Source: Ferrimonas balearica
GTDB taxonomy: Bacteria > Pseudomonadota > Gammaproteobacteria > Enterobacterales > Shewanellaceae
Assembly (NCBI RefSeq): GCF_019802085.1
Contig: NZ_JAHVHV010000004.1
Span: 186,001-250,000, forward strand
DNA length: 64,000 nucleotides
Direction of reading: 5' to 3'
Both the position numbers and the translations under genes were made by a program. Of the stretch, positions 1-9,258 are shown in pieces. The first letter of the stretch is position 1. Each line of letters starts with the position of its first letter. The notes under the pieces were generated by a model. It made no database searches, was not told the origin of the DNA, and saw nothing but the letters and a program-made list of their open reading frames with translations.

Positions 1-297
1 GACGGTGCCGCTGCGCACCGCCCGGATGTGGTTGGCGTTGATGTCCAGCCCCACGCAGTAGTAGCCCTCGTCCACGCACAGGTTGGCGGCCAGGGAGCCG
101 ACGGTTTCCGCCAGCGCCACCGAGGCCCCACCATGCAGCAGCCCCAGGGGCTGATGGGTGCGCCCGTCCACCGGCAGGCTGGCACTCAAGGAGCGCTCAT
201 CGAAGCCGCAGTAGCGGATCCCCAGGTGGGCCACCAGGGTGTTGGCGGACTGTTCGTTGAGCCGGTCCAGGCAAACCGGGCGTTTCCAGATAGACAT
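1..297 (-). CDS. menI: Hotdog-fold acyl-CoA thioesterase, MenI/YdiI-like (3' part outside window)
   Basis: The first 99 codons are visible, starting at the ATG at 297; the rest lies beyond base 1. The protein begins MSIWKRPVCLDRLN and carries the hotdog hallmark LHGGASVALAETVGS, whose Glu after the HGG turn is the catalytic acid, followed by GLDINANHIR. This matches E. coli YdiI/MenI closely (SIWKR start, PVD-RT-QP-GLLHGGASV). In that family the enzyme hydrolyses 1,4-dihydroxy-2-naphthoyl-CoA in menaquinone synthesis, though YdiI homologues accept other acyl-CoAs. It is divergent from the DUF2947 gene. Family assignment is firm; the exact substrate is inferred. Confidence 0.85.
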   Translation of the reverse strand, partial: MSIWKRPVCLDRLNEQSANTLVAHLGIRYCGFDERSLSASLPVDGRTHQPLGLLHGGASVALAETVGSLAANLCVDEGYYCVGLDINANHIRAVRSGTV

Positions 298-419
298 GGG
301 GTTCCTCGTCGGGGTTCAGGCTCTCCAGCATACTGGCGGGGGACGGGCGTGAAAACCCCTGCAGCCGGGTCGGGGCTTTGATACCCTAACGCCGTCCATC
401 CCCGCGCGCACAGGTTGCC

Positions 420-893
420 ATGAAATACACCGACATCGAGCAGTACCCCTTCCTCTGGGTGTTTCGCCGCGCCGATCTGGCGATCCCGGCGGAGGATCTG
501 GCCCAGATCCGCCCCCTGGCCCCGGCCTACGCCAAGCAAGTCTGGCAGCGGGAAGTGAGCCAGGACGCGGTGGAGCTGGAGCGTCTGGACGATAAGGACT
601 GGCCCAGCCAGGCGGACACCTGGAGCGACATCGCCCACTGGGACCAGGCCTTCGACAGCGACGAACCGGCCCTGCCAGCGCCGCTGGCCGAGCACCTGGG
701 CTGGGTGAAGGACACCCTGGTATACATCTGCTACGACTGCGACCACGTGCTGGAGACCCGCTACAGCGTGTTCCAGCGCAGCTGGAAGGCCTTCCTGTTC
801 GCCGCGGACCAGGCCCTGGTGGTGGGCCGAAAGCGCGCCGAAGCCCTCTGGTTTGTCGACGAGCAGCAGGTGCGCCTGGGGCGCAAAGCCTAA
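420..893 (+). CDS. DUF2947 family protein
   Basis: 157-residue soluble protein beginning MKYTDIEQYPFLWVFRR, rich in Trp, Tyr and acidic residues, with no signal peptide or membrane segment. It resembles the DUF2947 proteins found singly in Vibrio and Shewanella, for which no function is established. A central CYDCDHVLETRY segment has two cysteines two residues apart but no second pair, so a zinc site is not supported. It ends at a bidirectional terminator and is probably monocistronic. Confidence 0.8.
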   Translation: MKYTDIEQYPFLWVFRRADLAIPAEDLAQIRPLAPAYAKQVWQREVSQDAVELERLDDKDWPSQADTWSDIAHWDQAFDSDEPALPAPLAEHLGWVKDTLVYICYDCDHVLETRYSVFQRSWKAFLFAADQALVVGRKRAEALWFVDEQQVRLGRKA

Positions 894-907
894 CCCGCAC
901 CCCACAC

Positions 908-938
908 AAAAAAAGGCACCCCGAGGGGTGCCTTTTTT
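908..938. terminator. Bidirectional intrinsic terminator
   Basis: GGCACCCC-GA-GGGGTGCC stem flanked by an A-tract on the left and six Ts on the right. It can end transcripts from the DUF2947 gene (+) and from the microprotein gene at 963-1073 (-). Confidence 0.9.
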
Positions 939-962
939 GTTATCACGCGAAGACCCTGAGGG

Positions 963-1073
963 TCAGTTCGGCTCGTCCGTGCGAGGCGCCTGCTCTGCCT
1001 CGCCTTGGGGGGCCGGGATCGGAACAAAGAGGCCGGCCAGGGCGCCGACCCAGAGTGATTGGGTGTAAGACAT
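963..1073 (-). CDS. Predicted 36-residue single-span membrane microprotein, divergent from LysR gene
   Basis: Reading the minus strand from ATG 1073 gives MSYTQSLWVGALAGLFVPIP followed by an acidic, Pro-rich tail ending DEPN and TGA at 963. An excellent Shine-Dalgarno, AGGAGAG, lies at the right distance upstream. Residues about 4-20 could form one short membrane span with a charged cytoplasmic or periplasmic tail. The frame ends 25 bases before a terminator that works in this direction. It is divergent from the LysR gene and shares its operator-like upstream region, so it is likely a LysR target. No family is recognised. Being so short, it could still be chance, but RBS, composition and terminator all agree. 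Confidence 0.6.
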   Translation of the reverse strand: MSYTQSLWVGALAGLFVPIPAPQGEAEQAPRTDEPN

Positions 1074-1085
1074 CAAGGCTCTCCT

Positions 1086-1173
1086 CCGCCATTCCAGTGC
1101 GAGATCATGGTAGAGGAGGGCCAATGATAGATAAAATGAATTCCATCTATCACCGCCATTCCAAAGTGGAATC
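1086..1173. promoter_or_regulatory. Operator-like repeats between LysR gene and divergent microprotein
   Basis: Three repeat structures sit in the 100 bases between the two starts. GATAGAT-N12-ATCTATC (1125-1150) and ATTCCA-N3-TGGAAT (about 1159-1173) are inverted repeats of the LysR-box kind. The 11-mer CCGCCATTCCA occurs directly repeated at 1086-1096 and 1153-1163. LysR regulators usually bind such sites to repress themselves and activate a divergent target. Confidence 0.55.
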
Positions 1174-1174
1174 C

Positions 1175-2071
1175 ATGAACCTCAAAACCCTGGAGTGCTT
1201 CCTCACCCTGGCCCAGACCGCCAGCTTTACCCGCACCGCCGAACGGATGCACCTGACCCAGCCCACCATCAGCAAGATGATGCAGAAGCTGGAGACGGAG
1301 GTGGGCCAACCGCTGTTGGTGCGGGGGCGCCAGGGCCTGGGCCTGACCGAGGCGGGACAACGGATGCAGCAGCGGGCGGAGCGGATGGTGATCCAATGGC
1401 AGCACCTGCAGCGGGAGATGCAGGCCCTGGACCGTCTTGAGCAGGGTACGCTGCGCCTGGGGCTCTGTCCCATGGTCAGCCCCCTGGCCGCCCCCCTGCT
1501 GCGCCGCTACCTCGGCGAACACCCCGGCGTGGAGCTGGCACTGACCGAAGATGGCGGCTACGGCTGCGAGAAGGCCCTGCTCAACGACCGCCTGGAGATC
1601 TCCTTCACCGCGCTGCCCACCACCCACCAGGGGGAGTTTGAACAGCAGGCGCTGGTCCGCTACCCGCTCACCGTCTGTCTGCCCCCGGACCATCCTCTGG
1701 CCGCCAAGAGCGCCCTGGGCTGGGCGGATCTGACCGGTGAGCCGGTGATCCTCTACAACGAGGATTTCGCCCTGGCCCAGTGGCTGACCCGATTGAGCCA
1801 GCGCCAGGGGGTGGAGCTGGAAGTGGTGCTGCGCAGCGGCCAGTGGGATTTCATCGGCGCCATGGTGGGGTCGGGGCTGGGGCTGGCCATCCTGCCGCAG
1901 CCCATCTGCGACCGCCTGCCCACAGGGCAGGTGGTGCAGCGCCCCCTGGCCCCGGCCCTGGACTGGGCCATCGGCCTGATCTGGCGGCGGGACACGCCCC
2001 TGAGCCCCGCCGCCCAGGCCTTTCTGACCCTGGCCCAGAGCATGATGGGCGCGGCCGCTAGGCCAGCTTAA
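1175..2071 (+). CDS. LysR-family transcriptional regulator
   Basis: 298-residue protein starting MNLKTLECFLTLAQ at ATG 1175. This start aligns with the usual N-terminus of the family; the open frame extends upstream only through non-conserved sequence that overlaps the operator region. The N-terminal winged helix-turn-helix (about residues 1-60, with TRTAERMHLTQPTISKMMQKLE) is clear, and the remainder is the two-lobed periplasmic-binding-like effector domain. Effector unknown. Its divergent neighbour is the microprotein at 963-1073, its most likely target. The 3' end overlaps the convergent diguanylate cyclase gene by 14 bases. Confidence 0.92.
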   Translation: MNLKTLECFLTLAQTASFTRTAERMHLTQPTISKMMQKLETEVGQPLLVRGRQGLGLTEAGQRMQQRAERMVIQWQHLQREMQALDRLEQGTLRLGLCPMVSPLAAPLLRRYLGEHPGVELALTEDGGYGCEKALLNDRLEISFTALPTTHQGEFEQQALVRYPLTVCLPPDHPLAAKSALGWADLTGEPVILYNEDFALAQWLTRLSQRQGVELEVVLRSGQWDFIGAMVGSGLGLAILPQPICDRLPTGQVVQRPLAPALDWAIGLIWRRDTPLSPAAQAFLTLAQSMMGAAARPA

Positions 2072-3287
2072 GGCAGTTGCGGCCGGCTTTCTTGGCCTTA
2101 TAGAGGGCCTGGTCCGCCGCCTTGATCACCGCCTCGGCGTCCCCCAGTTCACCCCCGCGCTGGGCCAGCCCCAGGCTGATGGTGATCTGCACCTGCTTGT
2201 TGGCGCCCCCCTGCCCCCGGTTCTGGCGGCCGGCCTTGTGATCCTCCGGCCGCTTACCGGCGGCTCGCACCACGAAGGGGTAATCCGCCAAATCCTCCCG
2301 CACCGCCTCCAGGGCAGCCACGCAGGCCTTGGCGGGTTTGCCGGGGAAGAGCACGGTGAACTCCTCGCCGCCGTAGCGGAACACCTTGCCGCCTCCCCTG
2401 ACCCGGGACAGTCGGCTGGCCACCAGCTTCAGCACCTCGTCGCCCACGTCGTGGCCGTAGGTGTCGTTGAATTTCTTAAAGTGATCGATGTCCATCATCG
2501 CCAGGCTGTAGCGCTTGCCCACCCGCTTGAGGGCCATGTTGAGGGCGCGCCGGCCGGGGATCCCGGTCAGTTCATCGAGAAACGCCATCTGGTGGCCCTG
2601 CTCCAGCACCACCACAAACAGCGCCACCCCCACCACCGCCAGCAAGGTGGCGGAGATCATCGGCCGGGCGAAGCCGATGCACACCAGCATCAGCCCCACC
2701 ACCACCAACAGCGCCGCCATGTCCGCCGACTCCCGTCGGCGCAGGTAGAGCCACCAGCAGGCCACCGCCACCAGGGCCTGCCAGGCCAGCATCAGCAGCG
2801 GCGCCGGGCTGTGCTCGGTGAGCACGAAGGCGCGGGGCTCGAGAAACTCGGTCAGCACCTGGACCGCTCCCGGCCACTGCACCGCCAGCACCAGGGCGCC
2901 CACCGACGACAGCAGCAGCGCCCAGTGGCCCAGGGCCGCGCGGCTGAAGGGCACCCGCTCCGGCAGCAGCGCCAGGGTCAGCGCCAGCAGCGGCCCCCCC
3001 AGCCCCATCAGCCAGAACAGCAGCCGCTTGCCCGGTTGGAACAGGGGCACCTGGAGCTGCCATTGGATGAGGCCGTACAGCAGCATCGTTAGTATCACCA
3101 GGAACCCCAGTCGCCCCTGGTGGTAGACCTGGCTGAGCAGCAGGGTCGCCCCCAGGGTCAGCCAGGGCAGGTAGAGCAGCGGCGAAACCAGCTCCGGGTA
3201 GTGCATCACCACGTAGCCGGGGGCCCACAACGCCGTGGGGATCAGAAGCAGCAGCAAAAACAGCAGGGTACGATCGGAACTACTCAC
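2058..3287 (-). CDS. Membrane-anchored diguanylate cyclase (GGDEF domain)
   Basis: 409 residues. About seven hydrophobic segments occupy residues 7-228, then a GGDEF domain begins at FLDELTGIPGRRAL (237-249). The signature is GGEEF at 306-310, an active variant, so synthesis of cyclic di-GMP from two GTP is expected at the inner membrane. The position of the product-inhibition RxxD site reads RGGG, so feedback inhibition through the I-site is probably lost. A basic, Gln/Gly-rich insertion (about residues 340-365) interrupts the C-terminal part of the domain, as in some other GGEEF cyclases. No partner gene is adjacent. Confidence 0.92.
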   Translation of the reverse strand: MSSSDRTLLFLLLLLIPTALWAPGYVVMHYPELVSPLLYLPWLTLGATLLLSQVYHQGRLGFLVILTMLLYGLIQWQLQVPLFQPGKRLLFWLMGLGGPLLALTLALLPERVPFSRAALGHWALLLSSVGALVLAVQWPGAVQVLTEFLEPRAFVLTEHSPAPLLMLAWQALVAVACWWLYLRRRESADMAALLVVVGLMLVCIGFARPMISATLLAVVGVALFVVVLEQGHQMAFLDELTGIPGRRALNMALKRVGKRYSLAMMDIDHFKKFNDTYGHDVGDEVLKLVASRLSRVRGGGKVFRYGGEEFTVLFPGKPAKACVAALEAVREDLADYPFVVRAAGKRPEDHKAGRQNRGQGGANKQVQITISLGLAQRGGELGDAEAVIKAADQALYKAKKAGRNCLKLA

Positions 3288-3476
3288 GGCGGGAACCTTT
3301 CCCTCTCGATGGCGAAAATGGGGCTAAGTATCGGACAAACAGTACTATTTATCCCAGCCCATGGCGACCTGCCGGCGGCGATTATTGAATCCCCCGCCCC
3401 GGGGTGGGACCGGGGCCCCTTGGGGTGCGACGCTTTGGTCTACACTTTTCTCTCCCCATCAGGTTTGGAGAGTCGT

Positions 3477-3686
3477 ATGCGCCCGTTCCTGTTCCTCTTT
3501 TTCGCCCTGTTCCTGACCGCCTGTGGCAGCACCGAGTACATCATGAGCACCCACGACGGTCGCCTGATCCCCACCTACGGCAAACCCGAGCTGGACCGGG
3601 AAACCGGCATGTACCGCTACGAGGACAAGGAGGGGAAGGAGCAGATGATCCGCCAGGACGAGGTCCAGGAGATCATCGAGCGCTGA
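3477..3686 (+). CDS. Small lipoprotein, YgdI/YgdR-like (DUF903)
   Basis: 69 residues starting at ATG 3477 with GGAGAG upstream. A short signal peptide ends in the lipobox LTAC, giving a lipidated Cys at residue 15. The mature part STEYIMSTHDGRLIPTYGKP and YRYEDKEGKEQMIRQDEV matches the SH3-like DUF903 lipoproteins such as E. coli YgdI and YgdR, whose function is unknown. It is monocistronic with a strong terminator directly behind it. Confidence 0.88.
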   Translation: MRPFLFLFFALFLTACGSTEYIMSTHDGRLIPTYGKPELDRETGMYRYEDKEGKEQMIRQDEVQEIIER

Positions 3687-3706
3687 GGCCCGCCAGCGCC
3701 AGGCAT

Positions 3707-3736
3707 AAAAAAACGCCCCCGAATGGGGGCGTTTTT
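3707..3736. terminator. Bidirectional intrinsic terminator
   Basis: AAAAAAACGCCCCC-gaat-GGGGGCGTTTTT hairpin between the convergent lipoprotein and transketolase genes. Confidence 0.9.
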
Positions 3737-3751
3737 GCGACCGGACGGGGC

Positions 3752-5749
3752 TTAGCCCAGCAGGTCGTTGGCGGTGTCGACGATGTTCTCGACGGTGAAG
3801 CCGAACAGCTTGAACAGCTCACCGGCCGGGGCGGACTCGCCGAAGGTGGTCATGCCGATCACCCGGCCGTCCAGGCCCACGTACTTGTACCAGTAGTCGG
3901 CGATCAGCGCTTCGATGGCGATGCGGCTGGTGACGTCGGAGGGCAGCACGGACTCCTTGTAGGCGGCGTCCTGGGCGTCAAACACGTCGGTGGCGGGCAT
4001 GGAGACCACGCGCACCGCCTTGCCCGCGGCGTCCAGCTCGGCGGCGGCGGCCATGGCCAGCTCCACCTCGGAACCGGTGGCGATCAGGATAAGCTCCGGC
4101 TTACCGGCGCTGTCCTTGAGCACGTAACCGCCCTTGGCCACATTGGCCAGGGTCTCGGCATCACGGGCCATCGGGGCCAGACCCTGACGGGAGAAGATCA
4201 GGCTGGTGGGGCCGTCGGTGCGCTCCACCGCGTGGCGCCAGGCCACCGCGGACTCCACGGCGTCACAGGGGCGCCAGGTGCTCATGTTCGGGGTCATGCG
4301 CAGGGAGGCCACCTGCTCCACCGGCTGGTGGGTCGGGCCGTCTTCGCCCAGACCGATGGAGTCGTGGGTGTAGACAAAGATGGAGGGCTTCTTCATCAAA
4401 GCCGCCATGCGCACCGCGTTGCGGGCGTACTCCATGAACATCAGGAAGGTGGCGCCGTAGGGCTTGAAGCCGCCGTGCAGGGCCACGCCGTTCATGATGG
4501 CGCTCATGCCGAACTCCCGCACACCGTAGTGGACGTAGTTGCCGGAGGCGTCGTCGGCGCTGATGGACTTGGAGCCGGACCAGTAGGTCAGGTTGGAGGG
4601 GGTCAGATCCGCGGAGCCGCCCAGCAGTTCCGGCAGCAGCGGGCCGAAGGCGTTCAGGCAGTCCTGGGAGGCCTTACGGGTGGCCACCTTGTTGGCGGTC
4701 TCCTGCAGCTGAGCGATGTAGCCGTCGGCGTGGCCGGCCCAGTCCTGGGGCAGCTCGCCGGCCAGACGACGCTTCAGCTCGGCGGCCAGTTCCGGGAACT
4801 CGGCGGCGTAGGCGTCGAACTTGGCGTTCCAGGCGCTTTCCACTTCGGCGCCCTTGGCCTTGGCGTCCCAGGCGCCGTAGACGTCGGCGGGGATCTCGAA
4901 CGGACCGTGCTGCCAGCCCAGGAAGTCACGGGCGGCGGCGATCTCGTCGTCACCCAGGGGGGCACCGTGGCAATCGTGGGAGCCGGACTTGTTGGGGCTG
5001 CCGTAACCGATGACGGTCTTGGTGCAGATCAGGGTCGGCTTGCCGCTCTCGGCGCGGGCCGCCTCGATGGCCGCCTTGATGGCCTGAGGATCGTGGCCGT
5101 CCACCGCCGGGATCACGTGCCAGCCGTAGGACTCGAAACGTTTCGGGGTGTCGTCGCTGAACCAGCCGTCGACGTGGCCGTCGATGGAGATGCCGTTGTC
5201 GTCCCAGAAGGCGATCAGCTTGCCCAGACCCAGGGTGCCCGCCAGGGAGCAGGCTTCGTGGGAGATCCCCTCCATCAGGCAGCCGTCACCCATAAAGACG
5301 TAGGTGAAGTGGTCCACCACCTCGTGGCCGGGGCGGTTGAACTGGGCGCCCAGCACCTTCTCTGCCAGGGCCATGCCCACACCGTTGGTGATCCCCTGGC
5401 CCAGGGGGCCGGTGGTGGTCTCAATGCCCGGGGCGTAGCCGTACTCCGGGTGGCCCGGGGTGCGGGAGTGCAGTTGGCGGAACTGCTTGAGGTCTTCGAT
5501 GCCGAGATCGTAACCGGTCAGGTGCAGCAGGGAGTAGATCAGCATGGAGCCGTGACCGTTGGACAGGATGAAGCGGTCGCGATCCGCCCACTCCGGGTTG
5601 GCCGGGTTGTGGTTCATGAAATCGCGCCACAGCACTTCGGCGATGTCGGCCATCCCCATGGGGGCGCCGGGGTGACCGGAGTTGGCTTTCTGGACAGCGT
5701 CCATGGAGAGGGCACGGATCGCGTTAGCAAGCTCTTTACGGGAAGACAT
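3752..5749 (-). CDS. tkt: Transketolase
   Basis: 665 residues from ATG 5749, which has CAGGAG upstream and gives the usual N-terminus [17 protein letters not shown]; longer in-frame reading upstream is not conserved. Transketolase moves two-carbon ketol units between sugar phosphates in the pentose phosphate pathway using thiamine diphosphate. Visible hallmarks are [12 protein letters not shown] near the N-terminus, the ThDP/Mg motif [13 protein letters not shown], and the C-terminal [16 protein letters not shown] loop that contributes the active-site His. Length equals E. coli TktA (663). Here it stands alone, not followed by epd-pgk-fba. Confidence 0.97.
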   Translation of the reverse strand: MSSRKELANAIRALSMDAVQKANSGHPGAPMGMADIAEVLWRDFMNHNPANPEWADRDRFILSNGHGSMLIYSLLHLTGYDLGIEDLKQFRQLHSRTPGHPEYGYAPGIETTTGPLGQGITNGVGMALAEKVLGAQFNRPGHEVVDHFTYVFMGDGCLMEGISHEACSLAGTLGLGKLIAFWDDNGISIDGHVDGWFSDDTPKRFESYGWHVIPAVDGHDPQAIKAAIEAARAESGKPTLICTKTVIGYGSPNKSGSHDCHGAPLGDDEIAAARDFLGWQHGPFEIPADVYGAWDAKAKGAEVESAWNAKFDAYAAEFPELAAELKRRLAGELPQDWAGHADGYIAQLQETANKVATRKASQDCLNAFGPLLPELLGGSADLTPSNLTYWSGSKSISADDASGNYVHYGVREFGMSAIMNGVALHGGFKPYGATFLMFMEYARNAVRMAALMKKPSIFVYTHDSIGLGEDGPTHQPVEQVASLRMTPNMSTWRPCDAVESAVAWRHAVERTDGPTSLIFSRQGLAPMARDAETLANVAKGGYVLKDSAGKPELILIATGSEVELAMAAAAELDAAGKAVRVVSMPATDVFDAQDAAYKESVLPSDVTSRIAIEALIADYWYKYVGLDGRVIGMTTFGESAPAGELFKLFGFTVENIVDTANDLLG

Positions 5750-6523
5750 CTGGGCTCCTGGTTCCGAGATAATTGAATTGAGGCGGGGGCATATTTTCGC
5801 CCCTTGGGACCCCAGACGCAAATCTCTCAACAAAAAACACAACCGGGTAGACAGATAAGGTAAAGCCCGGCCGGACGCCGGGCCCGGGGCGGCGCCAAAC
5901 GGGCCTGGCCAGCGGGGGAAAACCGGCGCCGGCCGGGCTCCGCCCCAAGATCAACATCCATGAAACCAATGTCACATTTTTACAACAAGGAGAATCAGGC
6001 ACTTCTGGTTAAAAATTGCACTGATCACAATTTGAACTGCAAGGCTGGCCCAGTGTCCCATTCCGTGTATAATCTTCGACCGAATCTTGTTCACCAGAAC
6101 TGAACACTGGCGATAAGCTACGAAACAAAAGATGTGCCCAAGCAGTCTCCTCTTATGCGGAATAGGGCCACAACAAGTTCCTGGATTCACAGTGGATTTC
6201 GTAGAGATGGTCGGTGCGTTGTAAACCTCTTGGGGAAAGCTATGGGTACTGAGCAAATCCGGGCCGACCACTGCGGTCGCCCACATCAAGATCGCGATAC
6301 CGTGACTAAGAAGTCACCAAAATTCATTCTCCTTCCCGCTATGAATTGGGCACAGCCGAGGCTGACGGCCTCAAGCTAGCCAAACTCGAAAGCGAACCAA
6401 GAACCAATCATTAGACCTCCCAGCCGGGCGTCATCCCCTGGCCGCAACTTGCGGTCTGACGCACCCCGGAAACAGAGAGAGGCCCGCCCCCTTGGGGCAC
6501 ACAAGACGACAACGATAGGCAAC
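5750..6523. other. 774-base intergenic region including a lower-GC stretch with no recognised gene
   Basis: Bases 5750-5945 are the tkt leader and contain a GCCCGGC-N5-GCCGGGC hairpin near 5873-5891. Bases about 5950-6430 are clearly poorer in G+C than their surroundings. A near-consensus -10 TATAAT lies at 6068-6073 and several complementary blocks follow (for example TGGTCGG near 6208 and CCGACCA near 6264), so a structured RNA is possible. Open frames on both strands have no good RBS and no coding-like composition. I do not recognise tmRNA, 6S, 4.5S, RNase P or an insertion sequence here. Confidence 0.4.
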
Positions 6524-7276
6524 ATGAAAAAGACTCTGACCGCTTTTGCACTGACGCTGGCCCTGGCGGCCTGCGGCAGCTCCGACGACCAGCACCGCAG
6601 CTACAACGAGCCGGCCAGCAACCAGGCCAGCATCGAACAGACCGCCGCCGTGGCCGAGATGGCCCAGCCGGCCCCCGCCGAGGAGAGCGCCCCGGCCCTG
6701 TCGCCGGAACTGGACGAGATGGCCAACGCCTTTGGCTGGCAGGCCGACGACCTGGTGGACACCTGCCTGGACCAGGAGCTGCCGGAGATCCACTGCGCCC
6801 TGCGTTACAGCGAGGACAGCAACCCCCACGACGTGGCCGTGATCAGCGGTGAGCTGGCCACCGCCCCGGAACAGCACAACGGCAGCGGCTCCCTGGAGTT
6901 CGAACTGCGCACCGACGAGGTGACCCGCGAAACCCGCCTGGAGCTGAGCAACCACACCTGGGATCGTCCGGTCAGCTGTGACACCGCCCACGTGGCCTGC
7001 GACTCCATCTACATCCTGGTGAAAGCCGACGGCAGCCGCGAAGAGCTGGGCCGGGCCCAGACCAACGAAGCCCTGGCCATCGAGCTGGATGAGAAGGCGG
7101 CCGCCCTGATGGACGGCACCACCCGCCTGGAGATCGAGCACTTCGAGGGCAGCACCCACTACTCCACCGACGCCTTCGTCACCCCCAACGCCGACTTCGT
7201 GGCGGCCATGGGCCGGATGCGCCGCACCGACGCGGACGCCAGCGGCTATGAGTCCGAGCGCCGATTGGCGGACTGA
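6524..7276 (+). CDS. Predicted lipoprotein of unknown function
   Basis: 250 residues starting MKKTLTAFALTLALAACGSS, a textbook lipoprotein signal with lipobox LAAC and Cys17 as the lipidated residue. A Ser/Ala/Pro/Glu-rich linker (about 18-65) leads to a soluble domain with four Cys (in TCLDQELPEIHC and SCDTAHVAC), which probably form disulphides in the periplasm. Asp2 retention is not suggested by the GS after Cys, so outer-membrane anchoring is likely. No family recognised. It ends at a strong terminator. Confidence 0.85.
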   Translation: MKKTLTAFALTLALAACGSSDDQHRSYNEPASNQASIEQTAAVAEMAQPAPAEESAPALSPELDEMANAFGWQADDLVDTCLDQELPEIHCALRYSEDSNPHDVAVISGELATAPEQHNGSGSLEFELRTDEVTRETRLELSNHTWDRPVSCDTAHVACDSIYILVKADGSREELGRAQTNEALAIELDEKAAALMDGTTRLEIEHFEGSTHYSTDAFVTPNADFVAAMGRMRRTDADASGYESERRLAD

Positions 7277-7294
7277 GCCCCTATCGAGCAAACA

Positions 7295-7321
7295 AAAAGG
7301 CCCCAATCGGGGCCTTTTTTC
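7295..7321. terminator. Bidirectional intrinsic terminator
   Basis: AAAAAGGCCCC-aatc-GGGGCCTTTTTT between the convergent lipoprotein and speA genes. Confidence 0.9.
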
Positions 7322-7341
7322 ATATCGGCGGGCGCTGCGGT

Positions 7342-9243
7342 TCAGGGCTCCAGGTAGGTGTAACCCTGCAGACCCGCCTCCAGCTCCTCGAGGATGGACG
7401 CCTTGTCCGCCTCGGCCAGGGCCTGGCCCTCCAATCGGGAGCGGTAACGGTCGAGGATCACCCCGGGGTCCAGGTTCACGTATTCCATCACCTCGGCCAC
7501 CGTGGTGCCCTCCACCTGGTCCACCAGCTGCCACTGGCCCTGCTCATCCAGACGCACGTCCACCACCTCGGTGTCGGCGAACAGGTTGTGCATGTCCCCC
7601 AGGATCTCCTGGTAGGCCCCCACCATAAAGAAGGCGATGTGGTAGGGGGTCTCCGCCTGCCAGGCGGGCATCGGCAATGTGGTCTCGATCCCCTGGCCGT
7701 CCACGTACTGATCGATGGTGCCGTCGGAGTCGCAGGTGATGTCCAGGATCACCGCCCGGCGGTCCGGCTTCTTGTCGAGGCCCGACAGGGGCAGCACCGG
7801 GAACACCTGATCGATGCCCCAGGCGTCCGGCAGGGACTGGAACAGGGAGAAGTTGACGAAGAACTTGTCCGCCAGCTTCTCATTGAGCTCGTCAATGATC
7901 GGCCGGTGGGCGCGGTTTTTCGGCGTCAGCTTCTGGGCCACCTGGTGGCAGACCGCCAGGTGCACCTGCTCGGCCCAGGCACGCTGGGCCAGATCCAGCA
8001 GGCCGTAGTTGTACTTGGCGTGCACGTCGGCCAGGTCGTTGTGGGTGTCGTGGTAGATCTCCCCCAGCGCACGGGTGTCGGTATTGGCCCGCACCTCCTC
8101 CAGGGTCTGCCACATGTTGGACAGCACCAGCGGCGCCCCGGGGCCCGGGGTCGCCAAGTCCTCCTCCGGCTGGTAGGCCTCCACCCCGATCACGTCGGCG
8201 ATCAGCACCGCGTGGTGGGCGGTCATGGCCCGGCCGGACTCGGAGATCAGCCGCGGATGGGGCAGCTGGTACTGGCGGCAGACGTCACCGATGGCGTACA
8301 CCACATTGTTGGCGTACTCCTGCAGGGAGTAGTTGACCGAGCAGCTGCTCTGGCTGCGGGTGCCCTCGTAGTCCACCCCCAGGCCGCCGCCCACGTCGAC
8401 GGTGGCGATGGGGGCCCCCACCTTGCGCAGCTCCATGTAGAAGCGGCCACACTCGGTCAGCCCCTTCTGGATGTCCCGGATGTTGGACATCTGGCTGCCC
8501 AGGTGGAAGTGCAGCAGCTGCAGGCAATCCAGCTGGCCCTCGGCCCGCAGCCGAGCCACCAGCTTGAGGATCTGGGCGGCGGAGAGGCCGAACTTGGACT
8601 TCTCACCGCCGGAGGATTGCCACTTGCCCTTGCCCTGGCTGGCCAGGCGCGCACGCACGCCCAGGCGCGGGGTGACCCCCAACTTGCGGCCCTCCTCCAG
8701 CACCAGGTCCAGCTCCGACATCTTCTCGATCACCAGATAGATCTCGTAGCCCATCTTCTGGCCGATCAGGGCCAGGCGCACGTACTCCCGGTCCTTGTAA
8801 CCGTTGCAGACGATCACCGAGGCGGCGTCCTGGGCCATCGCCAGCACCGCCATCAACTCCCCCTTGGATCCCGCCTCCAGCCCCAGCTGCTCACGGCCAC
8901 CGGCGATAAGCTCGGTCACCACGCTGCGCTGCTGGTTCACCTTGATGGGGTAAACCGCCAGGTAATCCCCCTCGTAGCCGTACTCGGCGATGGCGTGGCG
9001 GAAGGCGCCACAGAGCCCCTTCACCTGGCTGTGCAGGATGTCGGGGAAACGCACCAGCAGGGGCAGCTTGGCCCCCTTCTGTTTGACCAGGGTGTCGGTC
9101 AGCTCAGCCAGATCGATGGGCTGGTCGGGCCGCTCCGGGTTGGGGCGCACGGCCACCTGTCCCTTGTCATTGATGTGAAAGTACCCGCGCCCCCAGTAGG
9201 GGACGTTATACAGGTTCAGCGCGTCGTCAACGGTCCAGTTCAA
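7342..9243 (-). CDS. speA: Biosynthetic arginine decarboxylase
   Basis: 633 residues. It converts arginine to agmatine, the first step of the agmatine route to putrescine, using pyridoxal phosphate. The alanine-racemase-type barrel carries the PLP lysine in YPIKVNQQ, followed by a C-terminal beta domain with the substrate/PLP motifs of this family, including [13 protein letters not shown] and CDSDGTID. Length fits the SpeA family (about 630-660). It lies 15 bases downstream of speE on the same strand, so the two form an operon. speE reads first. Confidence 0.97.
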   Translation of the reverse strand: MNWTVDDALNLYNVPYWGRGYFHINDKGQVAVRPNPERPDQPIDLAELTDTLVKQKGAKLPLLVRFPDILHSQVKGLCGAFRHAIAEYGYEGDYLAVYPIKVNQQRSVVTELIAGGREQLGLEAGSKGELMAVLAMAQDAASVIVCNGYKDREYVRLALIGQKMGYEIYLVIEKMSELDLVLEEGRKLGVTPRLGVRARLASQGKGKWQSSGGEKSKFGLSAAQILKLVARLRAEGQLDCLQLLHFHLGSQMSNIRDIQKGLTECGRFYMELRKVGAPIATVDVGGGLGVDYEGTRSQSSCSVNYSLQEYANNVVYAIGDVCRQYQLPHPRLISESGRAMTAHHAVLIADVIGVEAYQPEEDLATPGPGAPLVLSNMWQTLEEVRANTDTRALGEIYHDTHNDLADVHAKYNYGLLDLAQRAWAEQVHLAVCHQVAQKLTPKNRAHRPIIDELNEKLADKFFVNFSLFQSLPDAWGIDQVFPVLPLSGLDKKPDRRAVILDITCDSDGTIDQYVDGQGIETTLPMPAWQAETPYHIAFFMVGAYQEILGDMHNLFADTEVVDVRLDEQGQWQLVDQVEGTTVAEVMEYVNLDPGVILDRYRSRLEGQALAEADKASILEELEAGLQGYTYLEP

Positions 9244-9258
9244 TGCCGGATCCCTCAG

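Noticed and set aside
1055-1174. Extended N-terminus of the LysR protein starting at 1055
   Set aside because: It would run through the operator repeats and the divergent promoter, and lacks an RBS; family alignment starts at 1175.
3404-5776. A 790-codon open frame on the plus strand across the transketolase gene
   Set aside because: It is the antisense shadow of tkt, with Gly/Val/His-rich composition typical of reading a GC-rich gene backwards, and no RBS.
6001-6040. A CRP-like site near AATTGCACTGATCACAATTT
   Set aside because: Only one half-site matches the consensus; the other half is absent.
6134-6379. An 81-codon frame in the lower-GC intergenic stretch, and a 105-codon frame on the opposite strand
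   Set aside because: Neither has a usable RBS or coding-like composition, and no family is recognised; I left the region as unexplained.
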